Assembly: GCA_910577375.1 (NCBI GenBank)
Contig: CAJTLT010000004.1
Location: 1-64,000 of the forward strand
Reading direction: 5' to 3'
DNA length: 64,000 nt
Source: an uncultured Christensenella sp.
GTDB taxonomy: Bacteria > Bacillota > Clostridia > Christensenellales > Borkfalkiaceae
Under the pieces are notes generated by a model. That model saw only the letters and a program-made list of their open reading frames with translations. It had not been told where the DNA came from and did no database searches. This document shows, in pieces, positions 30,201 to 36,774 of the stretch. Each line of letters opens with the position of its first letter. Within the stretch, counting starts at the first letter, position 1. The translations under genes were made by a program, and so were the position numbers.

Positions 30201-31619
30201 GTTATCACAAATTTCAAGGACACCGCAGGCAACCGCACCATCTTGAGCTGCAACATATATTACGTTACCGCTGGCGACTTCCGAAGAAAGAGCACGGTCC
30301 AAAACATTGCCGTTGAGGTCTAATTTAATGTTTGCGCCCGAGGGGATATAAAGCCTGCCCTGATCAAAGCCCACTCCGCTGTCGTCGCCGAAAGAGGTTG
30401 TATATGTTGCGTCGGGAAGAGCGTACCAGCTGTTGGGCAGGGTAAAGGTGACTTGCGAACCGCCGTTATCCAAGGATTGTTGGACGGCGGAATTCCAAGC
30501 CGTTTGAAGAGCCGCGTTATCGAAGCTTGCATCGCCCGCGTTGGAGGTTGCTTTTGCAAGGTTCAAGTGAATTGCGGGACGAACGCCGTTACTGCTGTTT
30601 ACATGGGCAGTGTGGAAATCTCCACCCGCACCGAGAACATATTCTGCATAAGCAGTATTACGTCCGCCTGAGCGCAACCAACTATAACTTGACGAAGAAT
30701 TGCTGTCACGCTGGTCGGCAGAGGTTTGCCAAATACCGACGTTAGACGCATTCCAACCGGCTTCACTCATAGAGGGAAGCCAAACTTTATCGCTCCCCCA
30801 CTGAAAATATAAAGGCTCATCTTGAGAATTCTGAATATTGGAATTAAACCATTGAGCGCTATTTGTTTCTTTAACCAAAGTTTCATTTAACAAACGAGCA
30901 AAGTTATATGATGATGCATATTGAGATCTTTGCCAGCTCATTTCTATGGGGGCGGCAAGATAAGAAGAATATTTGCCCTGAGCAAATTCATAGAAAGCTG
31001 AAGCCTGCACTTCTGCCGCGGTTGCGGTTTTTGTTGTTACTTCTTCATCGGTTTGAACGGTTGTTCCCGTAGCACTGTAATACTGACCGCCGTTACCGAG
31101 CGTTTTTGCGCGCAACGCACTGCCGCCATAGTGATTTGAAAGCTTGGTATACCCCGCATATCCGCCCTCCGCGGTATTTGAGCGCCAACCGTCGGAATAA
31201 CTAGCGGCGGTTTCGGCACCCGCATACCAAAGGGTTGCGAGGAGTTCACCGTTGCTGTTGGTTGAAAGATATGTAACAGTCCACTGCTTATCGCCGAAAG
31301 TGACAACCAAATCTTTACCGTCATTCAAAGTGCGGATATCTTGCGACGAGACAACACCTTTTGAATTGAGATATGACAGCGCGGAGGCGTAATCGGTTTT
31401 GCCCGTGGTTTTTTCGAGCAAAGATTTTACCGCTGCCGCGTTGAATTTATTATCGGTTGAATTCCATAAATCCCCGCTGATATTCTGCGCGGACGAGGTA
31501 TTCATAGCCGCGGCGGGAATGGAAACAAGGCCCGCGGTGAGACAGCACGCGAGCGTTGCGCAAAGACCCGCTATTGCGCCTATGCGGAACCTTCCTTTTG
31601 ATTTCAGTGAATTTTTCAT
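21252..31619 (-). CDS. Giant membrane-anchored repeat protein B (lectin-like, beta-helix, MBG repeats)
   Basis: About 3455 aa from the ATG at 31619, which has GAGGT 8 bases upstream; the frame is open to 31667 but without a ribosome binding site. A signal peptide ends near SIPAAA. One DUF6273/lectin-like module (about 45-360) ends in VRPAIHLNL. The beta-helix (about 400-1050) has many N(S/T)A...GGG(I/L/V) turns. At least 20 MBG-type repeats fill about 1055-3390, including an MBG_2-like unit starting TLTITADDMSVNYGD. The end is a membrane helix (WLLWVIIAAAVVLVILI...) followed by KKKR and a short acidic cytoplasmic tail. It is a surface protein that may reach far from the cell (inference). The leader is about 355 nt with two predicted terminators. 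Confidence 0.82.
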   Translation of the reverse strand: MKNSLKSKGRFRIGAIAGLCATLACCLTAGLVSIPAAAMNTSSAQNISGDLWNSTDNKFNAAAVKSLLEKTTGKTDYASALSYLNSKGVVSSQDIRTLNDGKDLVVTFGDKQWTVTYLSTNSNGELLATLWYAGAETAASYSDGWRSNTAEGGYAGYTKLSNHYGGSALRAKTLGNGGQYYSATGTTVQTDEEVTTKTATAAEVQASAFYEFAQGKYSSYLAAPIEMSWQRSQYASSYNFARLLNETLVKETNSAQWFNSNIQNSQDEPLYFQWGSDKVWLPSMSEAGWNASNVGIWQTSADQRDSNSSSSYSWLRSGGRNTAYAEYVLGAGGDFHTAHVNSSNGVRPAIHLNLAKATSNAGDASFDNAALQTAWNSAVQQSLDNGGSQVTFTLPNSWYALPDATYTTSFGDDSGVGFDQGRLYIPSGANIKLDLNGNVLDRALSSEVASGNVIYVAAQDGAVACGVLEICDNSAGQNGKITGSYNSVNGSVYVDGIVTFSSGNITGNKVRSGGGFAVSGKLILNGGVISNNTATAWGGGVYVNGGTLEMNGGTISHNSADIYGGGIAIANNVTLNLNNGKITNNTATQLGGGLYCSAGAQANKIIVNISGGEISYNNTAGSGGGVDFNHGGTNNEFNMTGGTISYNSAASSGGLRFYADANSSHIINITGGEISYNESTGDAGGIYVGSATTVTSSRLTFNFGGSAVISHNKCGANSAGVRLVETKATFNGGKISDNVSNGYGGGITAINRSILEISDTEISNNTCESYGAGLSISLNSELTFNSGKVNNNTAKTKGGGIFAHSSNITMNGGEISGNNVNSEVTATNGGGGVYISENASKFILNKGSISNNSVLARGGGVYVDSATFELHGGEISGNFTDTHGGGVYVINDGTTSTFKIYGGKIINNTAVGNSGGVHVATSTTSVFEMYGGVMTGNKSGSNGGAMWLNGSPTIRISGGQIYGNTDNGTESNIYLHATTVKLNITGALSSTGKTTYIGISMNTAGAFTTAYGTTNGGYDPATYFFSDNSAYRIGLSSGEVALVTRSSLLTSLIWQYSTDGTNWINIDSPYASVTYSGAITSYQVRALNGTNTVAFTSKPSGTIKNVGVYAFVINNPNNTYANPTLSFEILPVELIWQYSTDNGNTWFNLTENTIDYTGLTYKIRAWDGTSAVALSTQPSTAIKDANTYSFVANNAGGAYSNETLDFKINVLRLSVEWQFKGAATDARGNYFWNYDGNAHAPVAVLKGLSNEQAGNMPLGYAFTLRGASAGIDPLNIKGAGAYGVTVELLDASGNTLNDPNIILSGASATFSIKPKTVTLRWFDEDGKAVDEAEYSFNGQGRTVTAALGGLLPQDSVTPDISYVKVGGTLSGLPTNKGIYTASAKLPANCYNYVLDKQYTCQINISSVEISVGWTGNADNGKFEWEFYGDSANRLPAPSLNNPVAGATVPFSMEYAPVDASGTVGTYTATAPVNAGKYMARVKITDTEGNYTLSGETQAFEITKLGVTVVWADSSTGNPLTVDADGYIQWEYDGQPHNIKPIIDNVQVLKDGVLGASLAVVRSDGNAALTNVSSATATAQLDSSDAFNANFVIKENVNQIYKVYKKVLTSATWTDGKGDSYVTGDLPRYNHGEITGVNGPAFTVTAAGAGGVTLTLQTPSYSQSFAGDWVVDETNGYKATARLSSADSVNYEFADGANETTITFFIRSVSGEKENITVTWVVFTGANTYVKLSDYGDFTYNGTQQFPRALYVKTDGSYEELAMSNTGKGTDAGTYTVRLLPNSKYNISAADFTCRYNIKPVDVTISWQDGAMSGAQTFSYIYNGAEQKPHAVVSGNGSLPCPVTVNGETNAGTYTATAEVGKNFNITSGATQSYTIKKLQINANLVQWDYASDNALTFPAGGSYWIYDGNVHGPKAYVVLSQLSNLRIDFLVTGLSSAIGVHNVYAVLDSSDPAHANFDISGTASSSFEIVRVPVTDVYWEDGAGNTSQNGSTLLSFVYDGNPHAPTAYYLDTNGVTKIPLNVAGAMTAAGKYVAYVTDSFDYGGTIPQCNFEITAVEVTVVWSDTSKTYNGLTQYPTATLEDGSNNAFVGVNGLPLVLGTDYVITGFANAGTYTAEIRFTNTNYTFAGNTNKTAFVISTVDISNLVTSSDWSADASATTNAGGLYSWVYNEQSHAPTLTLTTYTLDGDAVVITFAYSGVTETVGTHTVTARIASAMWRGSDISANLVFSADIQYEITPFEVTLVWDFAGEGATEDTVKNIWYWTYDKASHAPKVTYTDWNGATKTLTVYGGETNARPAAYTARVDAPENCVFAANETGTRSFEIRQASIVVEWRAPDADGTDTSGNFYWNYDGNAHAPEAYVQGTNDKLAVTGAAVNAGANYTATAAQGDSNYIITSGATCVFSIKAQEVYLKWYGKDGSETNFVWQYDGKNHAPTAVLADASGNVINGADNKPISVSITGATANVGKNHTAQAVDTFPNYDFHSSVTLTHTFEIEARNLADFGFVWRAPDAVKTNDGTYDVYTYEYSGGAIAPVPYTQNNIQFDTVIYTYAGGVKGQRVGAITEIGEYIITITPKNPNYAVPAGLDTVRVTVTARIVKVVWSTDSLVYNGSAQAPAAQYTDVDGNVIILSVSGAMTDAGKNYTATASFVGTAPKNYVLDTSTLTKTFDIAKLEIPVSWQWSTEWANKRVTYDGQNHTPVPVIDTSVILSADVTKLAFAYEITKTGMAAVVNGTVKDAGAYKITLKISGAAAANYAFESGKEEETFTIAKKTLTITADDMSVNYGDNAPAYTATFAGFVPSEEAQLKADLAAVQSSWLRCPYINRSAPGTYTIGLVYNELSRLLPNYDVITQDGTLTVNPAQGTVIWTGDNNDLSAYYDGAEYKPFAFYYDINDTLMNNPITLNVVYATYSNGVYTEIANPTAAINAGTYYVIAKSPNANIQLSNAEISYEILKREITVEIESKQSVYGSPYKTLTYNFANGSLQPLLGDDLQIALTSEVLDSSKYVNGFMNAGKYDISGSWDSADFGANYNVVFTGEKTDSLGNNSLGVYEITKAEIKITKQNEAYSNEEFTSIQNLDTQSQGVQIKLGDTFADENGVMQYRYIQYAGYQNATTVTVHYSRVHNIGDIETGLLTPPDPHDMTPGVNNYQTYRERIRNVGCYAVNYYIEIPNHETLYGTWTVLMLPESQVVRVEFVKDFQVEYGKPVPENLAAELLKGGYININIPEERFLQYATATVADGRGGYISSTTNAGKYTIEIEIQNTDSNTQLLVTYHGFDPDNPTQEIEDTNINRYVITPKTLTIDWGDLEFDHDGTVKLPAPNVYGFVTADTLVLENIKTRASGTEYEYTSYTVVDNGTAVTIIVAARGNFTDVGGHTLIVSVENGNYTVDMLNSNATVSIKGETQIVEGGLPDWLLWVIIAAAVVLVILIIVIIVVVKKKRAMAEDDDGFYDNVE

Positions 31620-31665
31620 ACTTTTTACCTCACTTAAAGTGTTGATATATATTTTGCCGCAACGC

Positions 31666-31694
31666 AAAAAGCGCGCGTCCGTTAAGACGCGCGC
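31666..31694 (-). terminator. Terminator 2 in leader of giant gene B
   Basis: Stem GCGCGCGTC / GACGCGCGC with 6-nt loop, then TTTTT on the minus strand, only about 50 bases before the ATG. It would stop most transcription unless antitermination occurs. Confidence 0.7.
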
Positions 31695-31719
31695 CGAGTA
31701 TGTGCGGTTATCGCATAAT

Positions 31720-31747
31720 AAAAAAGCGGTATCTCAACGGATACCAC
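31720..31747 (-). terminator. Terminator 1 in leader of giant gene B
   Basis: Stem GTGGTATC / GATACCGC (one G-T pair) with loop CGTTGA, followed by TTTTTT on the minus strand. Its arms resemble the inverted repeat at 31971-31991. Confidence 0.55.
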
Positions 31748-31970
31748 AAAATTTCACCGAAAACAAATTAAGTTGACGAAAAGACACCTATCCCCTTACT
31801 ATGCCGTATACACGAAAAAACGCGCATACATAATAAATAACCCCTTTGTATTAAGGCTGACGGTGCTTCCGCAAAAAAGTTGTAGAAAATATTCGGTTGC
31901 CCTTATACCCTGCCGATTGGCGGCGGAATATGGGGGAAATATCCGGATTTTTCAATCCGAATGAAATAAT

Positions 31971-32010
31971 GTGGTATCCTCAGTATACCACTATGATTTT
32001 ATAAATTCAA
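31971..32010 (-). promoter_or_regulatory. Promoter and operator-like repeat of giant gene B
   Basis: Minus-strand TTGAAT (32005-32010), 17-bp spacer, TATACT (31982-31987). The -10 lies inside a GTGGTAT-N7-ATACCAC inverted repeat (31971-31991), a likely repressor site. The -35 overlaps the stop codon of the transporter gene. Confidence 0.6.
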
Positions 32011-33605
32011 CTGAATTTGTGAAAAAATTGTAATTTTTTTTGTGAATTTGTTAACTTTTTTCGGTATTTTTGGGATTTTTTAGAGGTTTTGGGTGAATTT
32101 TGGAGGCGCGGGCGCGGGAAAGCGAGGAATATTGCCGAGGCAATTACCAAAAGGCTAAGCCCCCACCCGAAAGGCGCGAGAAGCCAGAATGGGTAGCTTA
32201 ATCCGTTTGTTGCGAGGCGGTATATTTCCATTGCGCAGAGCGCCGAAAGCACTGCGGTACACAGGTGTTTGACGGATATTGCGAGGGCTTTTTGCGGAAG
32301 GCGGAGTTTTGAGCCGTTTTTTGCGAATTTGTTTATTTCTGCGGAGATATCGGGGATTTTGCGGGAAAAGGCAATTAAAAACGTTTCTGCAACGGCGAGC
32401 GCGAGGACGTTATAGAAATTGACGAATCTATCGGCTATATCCACTATTATCGGGGCGGCGGTTGTGGCGAAAACGGCGCTTATCACCCCGCCTATGGCGC
32501 AGATTCTGATTACAAGGGATTTTTTGTTTTTGCCGCGGCGGGAGGAATAGGGCGAGACGAAGGCTTCGAGCATGCTTACGGCGGACTGGACAGCCATCAT
32601 AGCGAGCGATGAATAGAACAGCACCCCCGCTATAGAATTGAGCGCGGGGTTATTGCCGAACAATCTTGTTATAGCCGCGGGATATACCGCAAACGCGGTG
32701 ATTATGCCCGAGGGACTGATGCTGTTTTCAAGTCCGCAGCCGTAGAGCGTTGTGAACAGCACGACGGAGGCGAGGACGGAAACGAGGAAATCGGCGGCGG
32801 CGATTGCGAGAGAACACGAGAATATGTTGGTTTTTTCGGGGAGATATGAGCCGTAGACGGGCATTATCCCCACGGCAACGGAAAGAGAAAAGAATACCTG
32901 ACCGAGCGCGGTTATCCATAAATCGGGGCTTGAAAGCTTTGAGAGGTCGGGCACGAACAGTGCGGCGAGCGCCTGCGGGGAGGTTTCATACATAAGCCCG
33001 CGCCCCGCCATTATTATTAATAAGGTGACGGGGATTATTACCGTGAATTTTGCGGCTTTTGCGAGAGAACCCGCGCCGCCTTTGAGACAGAAGAACATTA
33101 AAACCCACGCGGCGGCGATACACGCGAGGACGAGCGGGGATACGCCGCTTATTACACCGTCGTTTCGGGCGTTGAGCACGTTTTGGAAGAAATGTTCCGA
33201 TATCTGGGTTTGGTTAAGGCTTGGCGCGTTTATTGCGAGCGGGACGATATTGAACGCAGCAGAGATTATCCAACCCGCTAAACCCGCATATATTATGGCG
33301 GTAATTACCGAATTGAAGCCCGAAGCCCAGCCGACCGCGGCGGCGGGTTTTGCGAGCAACGGGCGGGCGGCGAGGCTTTGCATACAATCGGGCGCGCCGC
33401 TTTTGAGCTTTCTGCCGAGGGCGATTTCCGCGTTTAAAACGGGCACGCCGAGGACGATAAGCGCGATTAAATAGACGAAAAGGAACGAGCCTCCGCCGTA
33501 TTTTGCGCAAAGCCCCGGAAAACGGAGCGCGTTGCCCAAACCAACCGCCGCGCCTATGCTTGCGAGTATGAACCCGCTTTTTGAACGGAATTTTTCATTT
33601 GACAT
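32007..33605 (-). CDS. Sodium:neurotransmitter symporter (NSS/SNF) family transporter
   Basis: 532 aa from the ATG at 33605 (MSNEKFRSKSGF). The frame opens at 33656, but that stretch is a hairpin and was excluded. The N-terminus shows the NSS signature: SGFILASIGAAVGLGNALRFP with KYGGGSFLFVY, the unwound TM1 that binds Na+ and substrate. About eleven or twelve hydrophobic segments follow. Bacterial members import amino acids such as leucine, tryptophan or tyrosine with sodium; the substrate here is unknown. After the last helix there is a basic Lys/Ser/Gln tail of about 40 residues. It is monocistronic, and the ribosome binding site is weak. Confidence 0.88.
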   Translation of the reverse strand: MSNEKFRSKSGFILASIGAAVGLGNALRFPGLCAKYGGGSFLFVYLIALIVLGVPVLNAEIALGRKLKSGAPDCMQSLAARPLLAKPAAAVGWASGFNSVITAIIYAGLAGWIISAAFNIVPLAINAPSLNQTQISEHFFQNVLNARNDGVISGVSPLVLACIAAAWVLMFFCLKGGAGSLAKAAKFTVIIPVTLLIIMAGRGLMYETSPQALAALFVPDLSKLSSPDLWITALGQVFFSLSVAVGIMPVYGSYLPEKTNIFSCSLAIAAADFLVSVLASVVLFTTLYGCGLENSISPSGIITAFAVYPAAITRLFGNNPALNSIAGVLFYSSLAMMAVQSAVSMLEAFVSPYSSRRGKNKKSLVIRICAIGGVISAVFATTAAPIIVDIADRFVNFYNVLALAVAETFLIAFSRKIPDISAEINKFAKNGSKLRLPQKALAISVKHLCTAVLSALCAMEIYRLATNGLSYPFWLLAPFGWGLSLLVIASAIFLAFPRPRLQNSPKTSKKSQKYRKKLTNSQKKLQFFHKFS

Positions 33606-33625
33606 AATATATATATACTTTAAAA

Positions 33626-33667
33626 CCCCCGCATATATGCGCGGTTTTCGGCGCATATATGCGGGGG
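33626..33667. repeat. Long perfect hairpin upstream of transporter
   Basis: 17-bp perfect inverted repeat (CCCCCGCATATATGCGC and complement) with an 8-nt loop. On the minus strand it is followed by TTTTAAAG and sits 20 bases before the transporter ATG, so it may be a leader structure, a terminator or an operator. Confidence 0.6.
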
Positions 33668-33940
33668 AATAACATTTATGGGGGCAGGATTTGCCGTGGG
33701 CAAACGCTTTTTTTGCGGGTAAATTTTGTAAGGATTGTAATTTATGTGAGGGCTGGAAGTTTTGTTATACGCGCATAATTTGCAAGGCGGATATGCTTTG
33801 TAAAAGGCGCAATTTGGAGCAGGCGGGTTTTTAATGGTTGTAATTTTTTTGAACGCGGCGGGGTTTGTAAGGGTGCAATTGGGCGACAGATTTTTGTAGG
33901 GGTTGTATTTTAAACGCGGGAAATTTTGTAAATTAGGTAA

Positions 33941-33976
33941 AAAATAAGCCGCCCGCGGATTTGCGCGGGCGGCTTT
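33941..33976 (-). terminator. Terminator after rex
   Basis: Stem AAGCCGCCCGCG / CGCGGGCGGCTT with 6-nt loop, followed on the minus strand by ATTTTTTACC. Confidence 0.85.
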
Positions 33977-33986
33977 TAAATCGATT

Positions 33987-34598
33987 TTAAACCATAGACG
34001 AAAGTATTGCGAGGTTTGCCGCGACGTCTATATTGCGGACGGTGATATCCTCTTCCGTTTGCAGAAGGACGGGCGCGAAGTTGAGAATTTTTTTAACTCC
34101 GCAACCGGCAAGCAAATCCGCCGCTTCCTGCGCGTGTTTGGCGGGGACGCAGATTACCGCGAGCTTGACGGCGAGTCTGGATATTCCGTCTTTAAGCTCC
34201 GAAACGTTGTAAACGGGTTTGCCCGCGATTTCTTTACCGCATTTTTCGGGGTTGTTATCGAACGCGGCGACGAGGTCTATGCCGTAGTTGCTAAATCCGC
34301 CGTACGCTAAAAGCGCGCTACCGAGACCGCCCGCGCCGATTATTACGGCGTTCTTTTTATCGTTACAGCCGAGGTATTCTTCGAGTGCGGAGATTAATTC
34401 GCTTTTTACGTAGCCGACGCGCGTTCTGCCCTGCGCCGAGGTATAAGCCAAATCTTTGCGGACAAGGACTTCGCCCATATTTAACGCGCGGGCTATCGCG
34501 CCGGACGAAATAAAGCCGCCGCCGCCGAGAGATTTTAAATAATTGAGGTATATCGGCAACCGTTGCAGACTGGTTACCGGAATATCGCTTTTCATCAT
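33987..34598 (-). CDS. rex: Redox-sensing transcriptional repressor Rex
   Basis: 203 aa, full length for Rex. The N-terminal winged helix (about 1-75) has RLPIYLNYLKSL and the recognition-helix region VLVRKDLAYTS. The Rossmann domain starts at AVIIGAGGLGSALL near residue 84 and binds NADH/NAD+, and the C-terminal helix is present for domain swapping. Rex represses fermentation and hydrogenase genes until NADH rises. It follows the ROK kinase by 15 bases in one operon. Two consecutive ATGs exist; the second (34595) is better spaced from AAAGGTG. It is the likely redox regulator of hydCBA in this genome, though no clean operator was seen there. Confidence 0.93.
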   Translation of the reverse strand: MMKSDIPVTSLQRLPIYLNYLKSLGGGGFISSGAIARALNMGEVLVRKDLAYTSAQGRTRVGYVKSELISALEEYLGCNDKKNAVIIGAGGLGSALLAYGGFSNYGIDLVAAFDNNPEKCGKEIAGKPVYNVSELKDGISRLAVKLAVICVPAKHAQEAADLLAGCGVKKILNFAPVLLQTEEDITVRNIDVAANLAILSSMV

Positions 34599-34613
34599 TT
34601 CACCTTTATTTTA

Positions 34614-35549
34614 TCAATCGAGAAACAGCGCCGCGCCGCCGTATGCGCCCGCGCGGTTGCCGAGGGTTGCGCATTCTATTTTGACGGGAGCGTAATCGAC
34701 GCCAGCGAAAAGTTCTTCGTCTACGAGTTTTTGCAGGGGAGCCGTGAGCCTTGTGCCCTGAGCCGCAACCCCGCCGCCTATCATTATAATCTGGGGGCGG
34801 AAGATATTTGCGACGTTTGTAAGACCGCACGCGAGGTGCGAGAGATACCAATCGACCACGAGGCGCGCCGAACGGTCGCAATCCATATATTCGAAAGCGG
34901 TTCTGCCGTCTGCGGTGGAGTAGTTATAGGTTTTCCACATTTCCGAGCCGGTGTCGTCTTCCATTATTTCTTTTGTTTTTTCAGTTAAAGCGCGGGCGGA
35001 GCAGTATACTTCGAAACAGCCGCGGCGGCCGCAGGTGCATTTATAGCCGCCCTTTTCTATAACCATATGTCCGACTTCGGTGCCGGCGCCTTTGTTGCCT
35101 TCGAAAATTTTGCCGTCGATTATTATTCCCGAACCGACGCCCGTGCCGAGGGTTATAAGGACGCTGTCTTTATAGCCTTTGCCTGCGCCGAATTTTACTT
35201 CGCCGAGGGCTGCGCCGTTTGCATCGTTGCAGACCTTTACGGGAACGGAGAGTTTTTTGAAGAGCAAATCCCGCAGGGGATAGTTTTTGAGATTAAGGTT
35301 GCCCGCGAATACGACGACGCCGTTTTCGGTATCGATAAGACCGGGGCAGCAAACGCCTACGCCTTTGAGCGAGGAACAGACGATTCCGCAATTATGTATG
35401 AGATTATCCGCAAGGGTTACGATGCAGTCGGCGAGGTCTTCGCCCGTGAGAGTGGGAACGTTGCCCTCGGTGAAAATTTTGCCGTTTTCATCGGTTATGA
35501 TGCCCTTTACCGTGGTGCCGCCCACGTCTATACCCATATAGTAAGCCAT
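34614..35549 (-). CDS. ROK-family glucokinase
   Basis: 311 aa. It begins with the phosphate-1 motif DVGGTTVKG. The ROK region has NDANGAALGE with the catalytic Asp, then TLGTGVGSGIIIDG and EVGHM. The ROK zinc site is CTCGRRGCFE. It phosphorylates glucose (or a related hexose) with ATP in the cytoplasm, the entry step to glycolysis, and fits the nearby glycogen phosphorylase and sugar ABC transporter genes. It is the first gene of the operon with rex; the ribosome binding site is AAAGGAGAAATT. Sugar specificity is inferred from the family only. Confidence 0.88.
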   Translation of the reverse strand: MAYYMGIDVGGTTVKGIITDENGKIFTEGNVPTLTGEDLADCIVTLADNLIHNCGIVCSSLKGVGVCCPGLIDTENGVVVFAGNLNLKNYPLRDLLFKKLSVPVKVCNDANGAALGEVKFGAGKGYKDSVLITLGTGVGSGIIIDGKIFEGNKGAGTEVGHMVIEKGGYKCTCGRRGCFEVYCSARALTEKTKEIMEDDTGSEMWKTYNYSTADGRTAFEYMDCDRSARLVVDWYLSHLACGLTNVANIFRPQIIMIGGGVAAQGTRLTAPLQKLVDEELFAGVDYAPVKIECATLGNRAGAYGGAALFLD

Positions 35550-35598
35550 AATTTCTCCTTTGCCGCATATCCGCGCAGTTTATATTACATATAAATCA

Positions 35599-35627
35599 AG
35601 TATACACTTTTAAAGGCTGTTCGTCAA
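35599..35627 (-). promoter_or_regulatory. Promoter of glucokinase-rex operon
   Basis: Minus-strand TTGACG (35622-35627), 17-bp spacer, TATACT (35599-35604), about 50 bases before the ATG. Confidence 0.7.
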
Positions 35628-35686
35628 GGGTAAAATGTGAAATTATATATTATAAAAGCGTTTGCAAAGTTTTATAAACGCGTTAT

Positions 35687-35722
35687 AAAAGCGCGGACGT
35701 TTGGTTTAACGTCCGCGCTTTT
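35687..35722. terminator. Terminator after dut
   Basis: 15-bp stem AAAAGCGCGGACGTT with complement and 6-nt loop, A run and T run on both sides. It ends nrdD-nrdG-dut on the minus strand. Confidence 0.85.
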
Positions 35723-35770
35723 GTGAATTTTACGATTGATTATTATTTTATTATAATTTCTGATTTATTG

Positions 35771-36229
35771 TTATTTTCTGCCCGTGGAGCCGAAGCCGCC
35801 CTCTCCCCTTACCGTGCCGGAGAGTTCTTCCTGTTCTATAAATTCCGCGGTGTAATAGGGCGCGATTACGAGCTGGGCGACCCTTTCGCCGACGGCGACC
35901 GTTTGGGGAACGGCCGAATGGTTGTGAAGGGCAACCATAACTTCGCCGCGGTAGTCGCTGTCTATAACGCCGACCTTATTTGCGGGGGCAAGCCCTTTTT
36001 TGCAGGCGAGCCCGCTTCTTGCGTATACGAGCCCTACAAGCCCGATAGGGATTTCGAGCGCAAGCCCCGTGGGAATAAATTTTGTTTCGCCGGGGTTGAC
36101 TGTGACCTCGGTTTCAATGCAGGCGTACAAATCCGCGCCCGCGGCATATTCGCTGCCGTATGAGGGGGTTTTTGCGTTTTTGTTGAGTTTTTTGAAAGCG
36201 ACTTGCTGTTTAGCTATTCCGTAGTACAT
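35771..36229 (-). CDS. dut: dUTP diphosphatase
   Basis: 152 aa from the ATG at 36229, with AAAGGAA 11 bases upstream inside the end of nrdG; a TTG at 36259 would overlap nrdG and is less likely. The trimeric dUTPase motifs are in order: AAGADLYAC (1), ARSGLACKKG (2), VGVIDSDYRGEVM (3, with the catalytic Asp and uracil pocket), GERVAQLVI (4) and the C-terminal arm GEGGFGSTG (5). It hydrolyses dUTP to dUMP and pyrophosphate, keeping uracil out of DNA and supplying dTMP synthesis. Its place after nrdDG groups deoxynucleotide supply in one operon. Confidence 0.93.
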   Translation of the reverse strand: MYYGIAKQQVAFKKLNKNAKTPSYGSEYAAGADLYACIETEVTVNPGETKFIPTGLALEIPIGLVGLVYARSGLACKKGLAPANKVGVIDSDYRGEVMVALHNHSAVPQTVAVGERVAQLVIAPYYTAEFIEQEELSGTVRGEGGFGSTGRK

Positions 36230-36234
36230 AAAAT

Positions 36235-36768
36235 TTACAGTTCCTTTGTTTCGTCCCAAAGAACGATTTTCTTTTGTTTTAAAGACGGCTGTACGAGGAT
36301 TATTCTTTGGTTTGACGAACCGCGGAAACGGAGACTGAGGTCTTTAAGCTCTTCCACGAATTTTCCGTCGACGAGCACGTCGAGGCAAGAGAGCATACGC
36401 ATAACCGTTTGTTTATCGCCGAGCCTGCCGGAGAGCAAATCCTTTTCGTAGTCGTAGCCCGTGAAGCACCAAAGCGATTTATCGGGATATTGCGCCCGCA
36501 TATTTTCGAGAAAGGGCGCGAGGACGGTTTGGTTTTCCGGCTCGAACGGGTCGCCCCCGAGGAGCGTAAACCCCTTGATATGCTGAGGTTTAAGGCTTTT
36601 TAATATTTTATTTTCGGTTTCTTTTGTGAAAGGTTCGCCGTAGTTGAAATCCCAGGTTTCGGGATTGAAACAGTTTTTGCAGTGATTGCGGCAGCCGCTT
36701 ACGTATAGCGACACGCGCACCCCCGGACCGTTGGAAACGTCGAACCACTTTATTGTGGCGTAGTTCAT
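36235..36768 (-). CDS. nrdG: Anaerobic ribonucleotide reductase activating enzyme
   Basis: 177 aa, a radical SAM activase. The cluster motif is CRNHCKNC, followed by FNPETWDF and the glycine-rich LLGGDPFEPEN that binds S-adenosylmethionine. It makes the glycyl radical on NrdD using AdoMet and reduced flavodoxin or ferredoxin. It is 6 bases from nrdD and directly upstream of dut. Length and motif order are normal. Confidence 0.93.
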   Translation of the reverse strand: MNYATIKWFDVSNGPGVRVSLYVSGCRNHCKNCFNPETWDFNYGEPFTKETENKILKSLKPQHIKGFTLLGGDPFEPENQTVLAPFLENMRAQYPDKSLWCFTGYDYEKDLLSGRLGDKQTVMRMLSCLDVLVDGKFVEELKDLSLRFRGSSNQRIILVQPSLKQKKIVLWDETKEL

Positions 36769-36774
36769 TTTAAA

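Larger units (their letters stand above)
31620..32006 (-). other. Long structured leader of giant gene B
   Basis: 387 bases without a gene. It holds, in transcription order, a promoter, an operator-like inverted repeat, a CGGATT-GAAA-AATCCG hairpin near 31938-31956, a weakly structured stretch of about 190 bases I cannot assign to any riboswitch class, and two intrinsic terminators. This is the layout of a transcription-attenuated leader; a small mobile element is the alternative. Confidence 0.5.
33606..33986. other. Gene-free spacer with degenerate short repeats
   Basis: 381 bases between rex and the transporter gene. No coding sequence is supported. It contains the long hairpin at 33626-33667, about six or seven degenerate copies of TTTGTAAGGGTTGYAATTT between 33724 and 33937, and the rex terminator at 33941-33976. 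Confidence 0.5.

Noticed and set aside
31748..31970. Known riboswitch (c-di-GMP, SAM, fluoride, ykkC) in the leader of giant gene B
   Set aside because: Short GGGCAACC-like stretches occur, but the conserved cores of these aptamers are absent.
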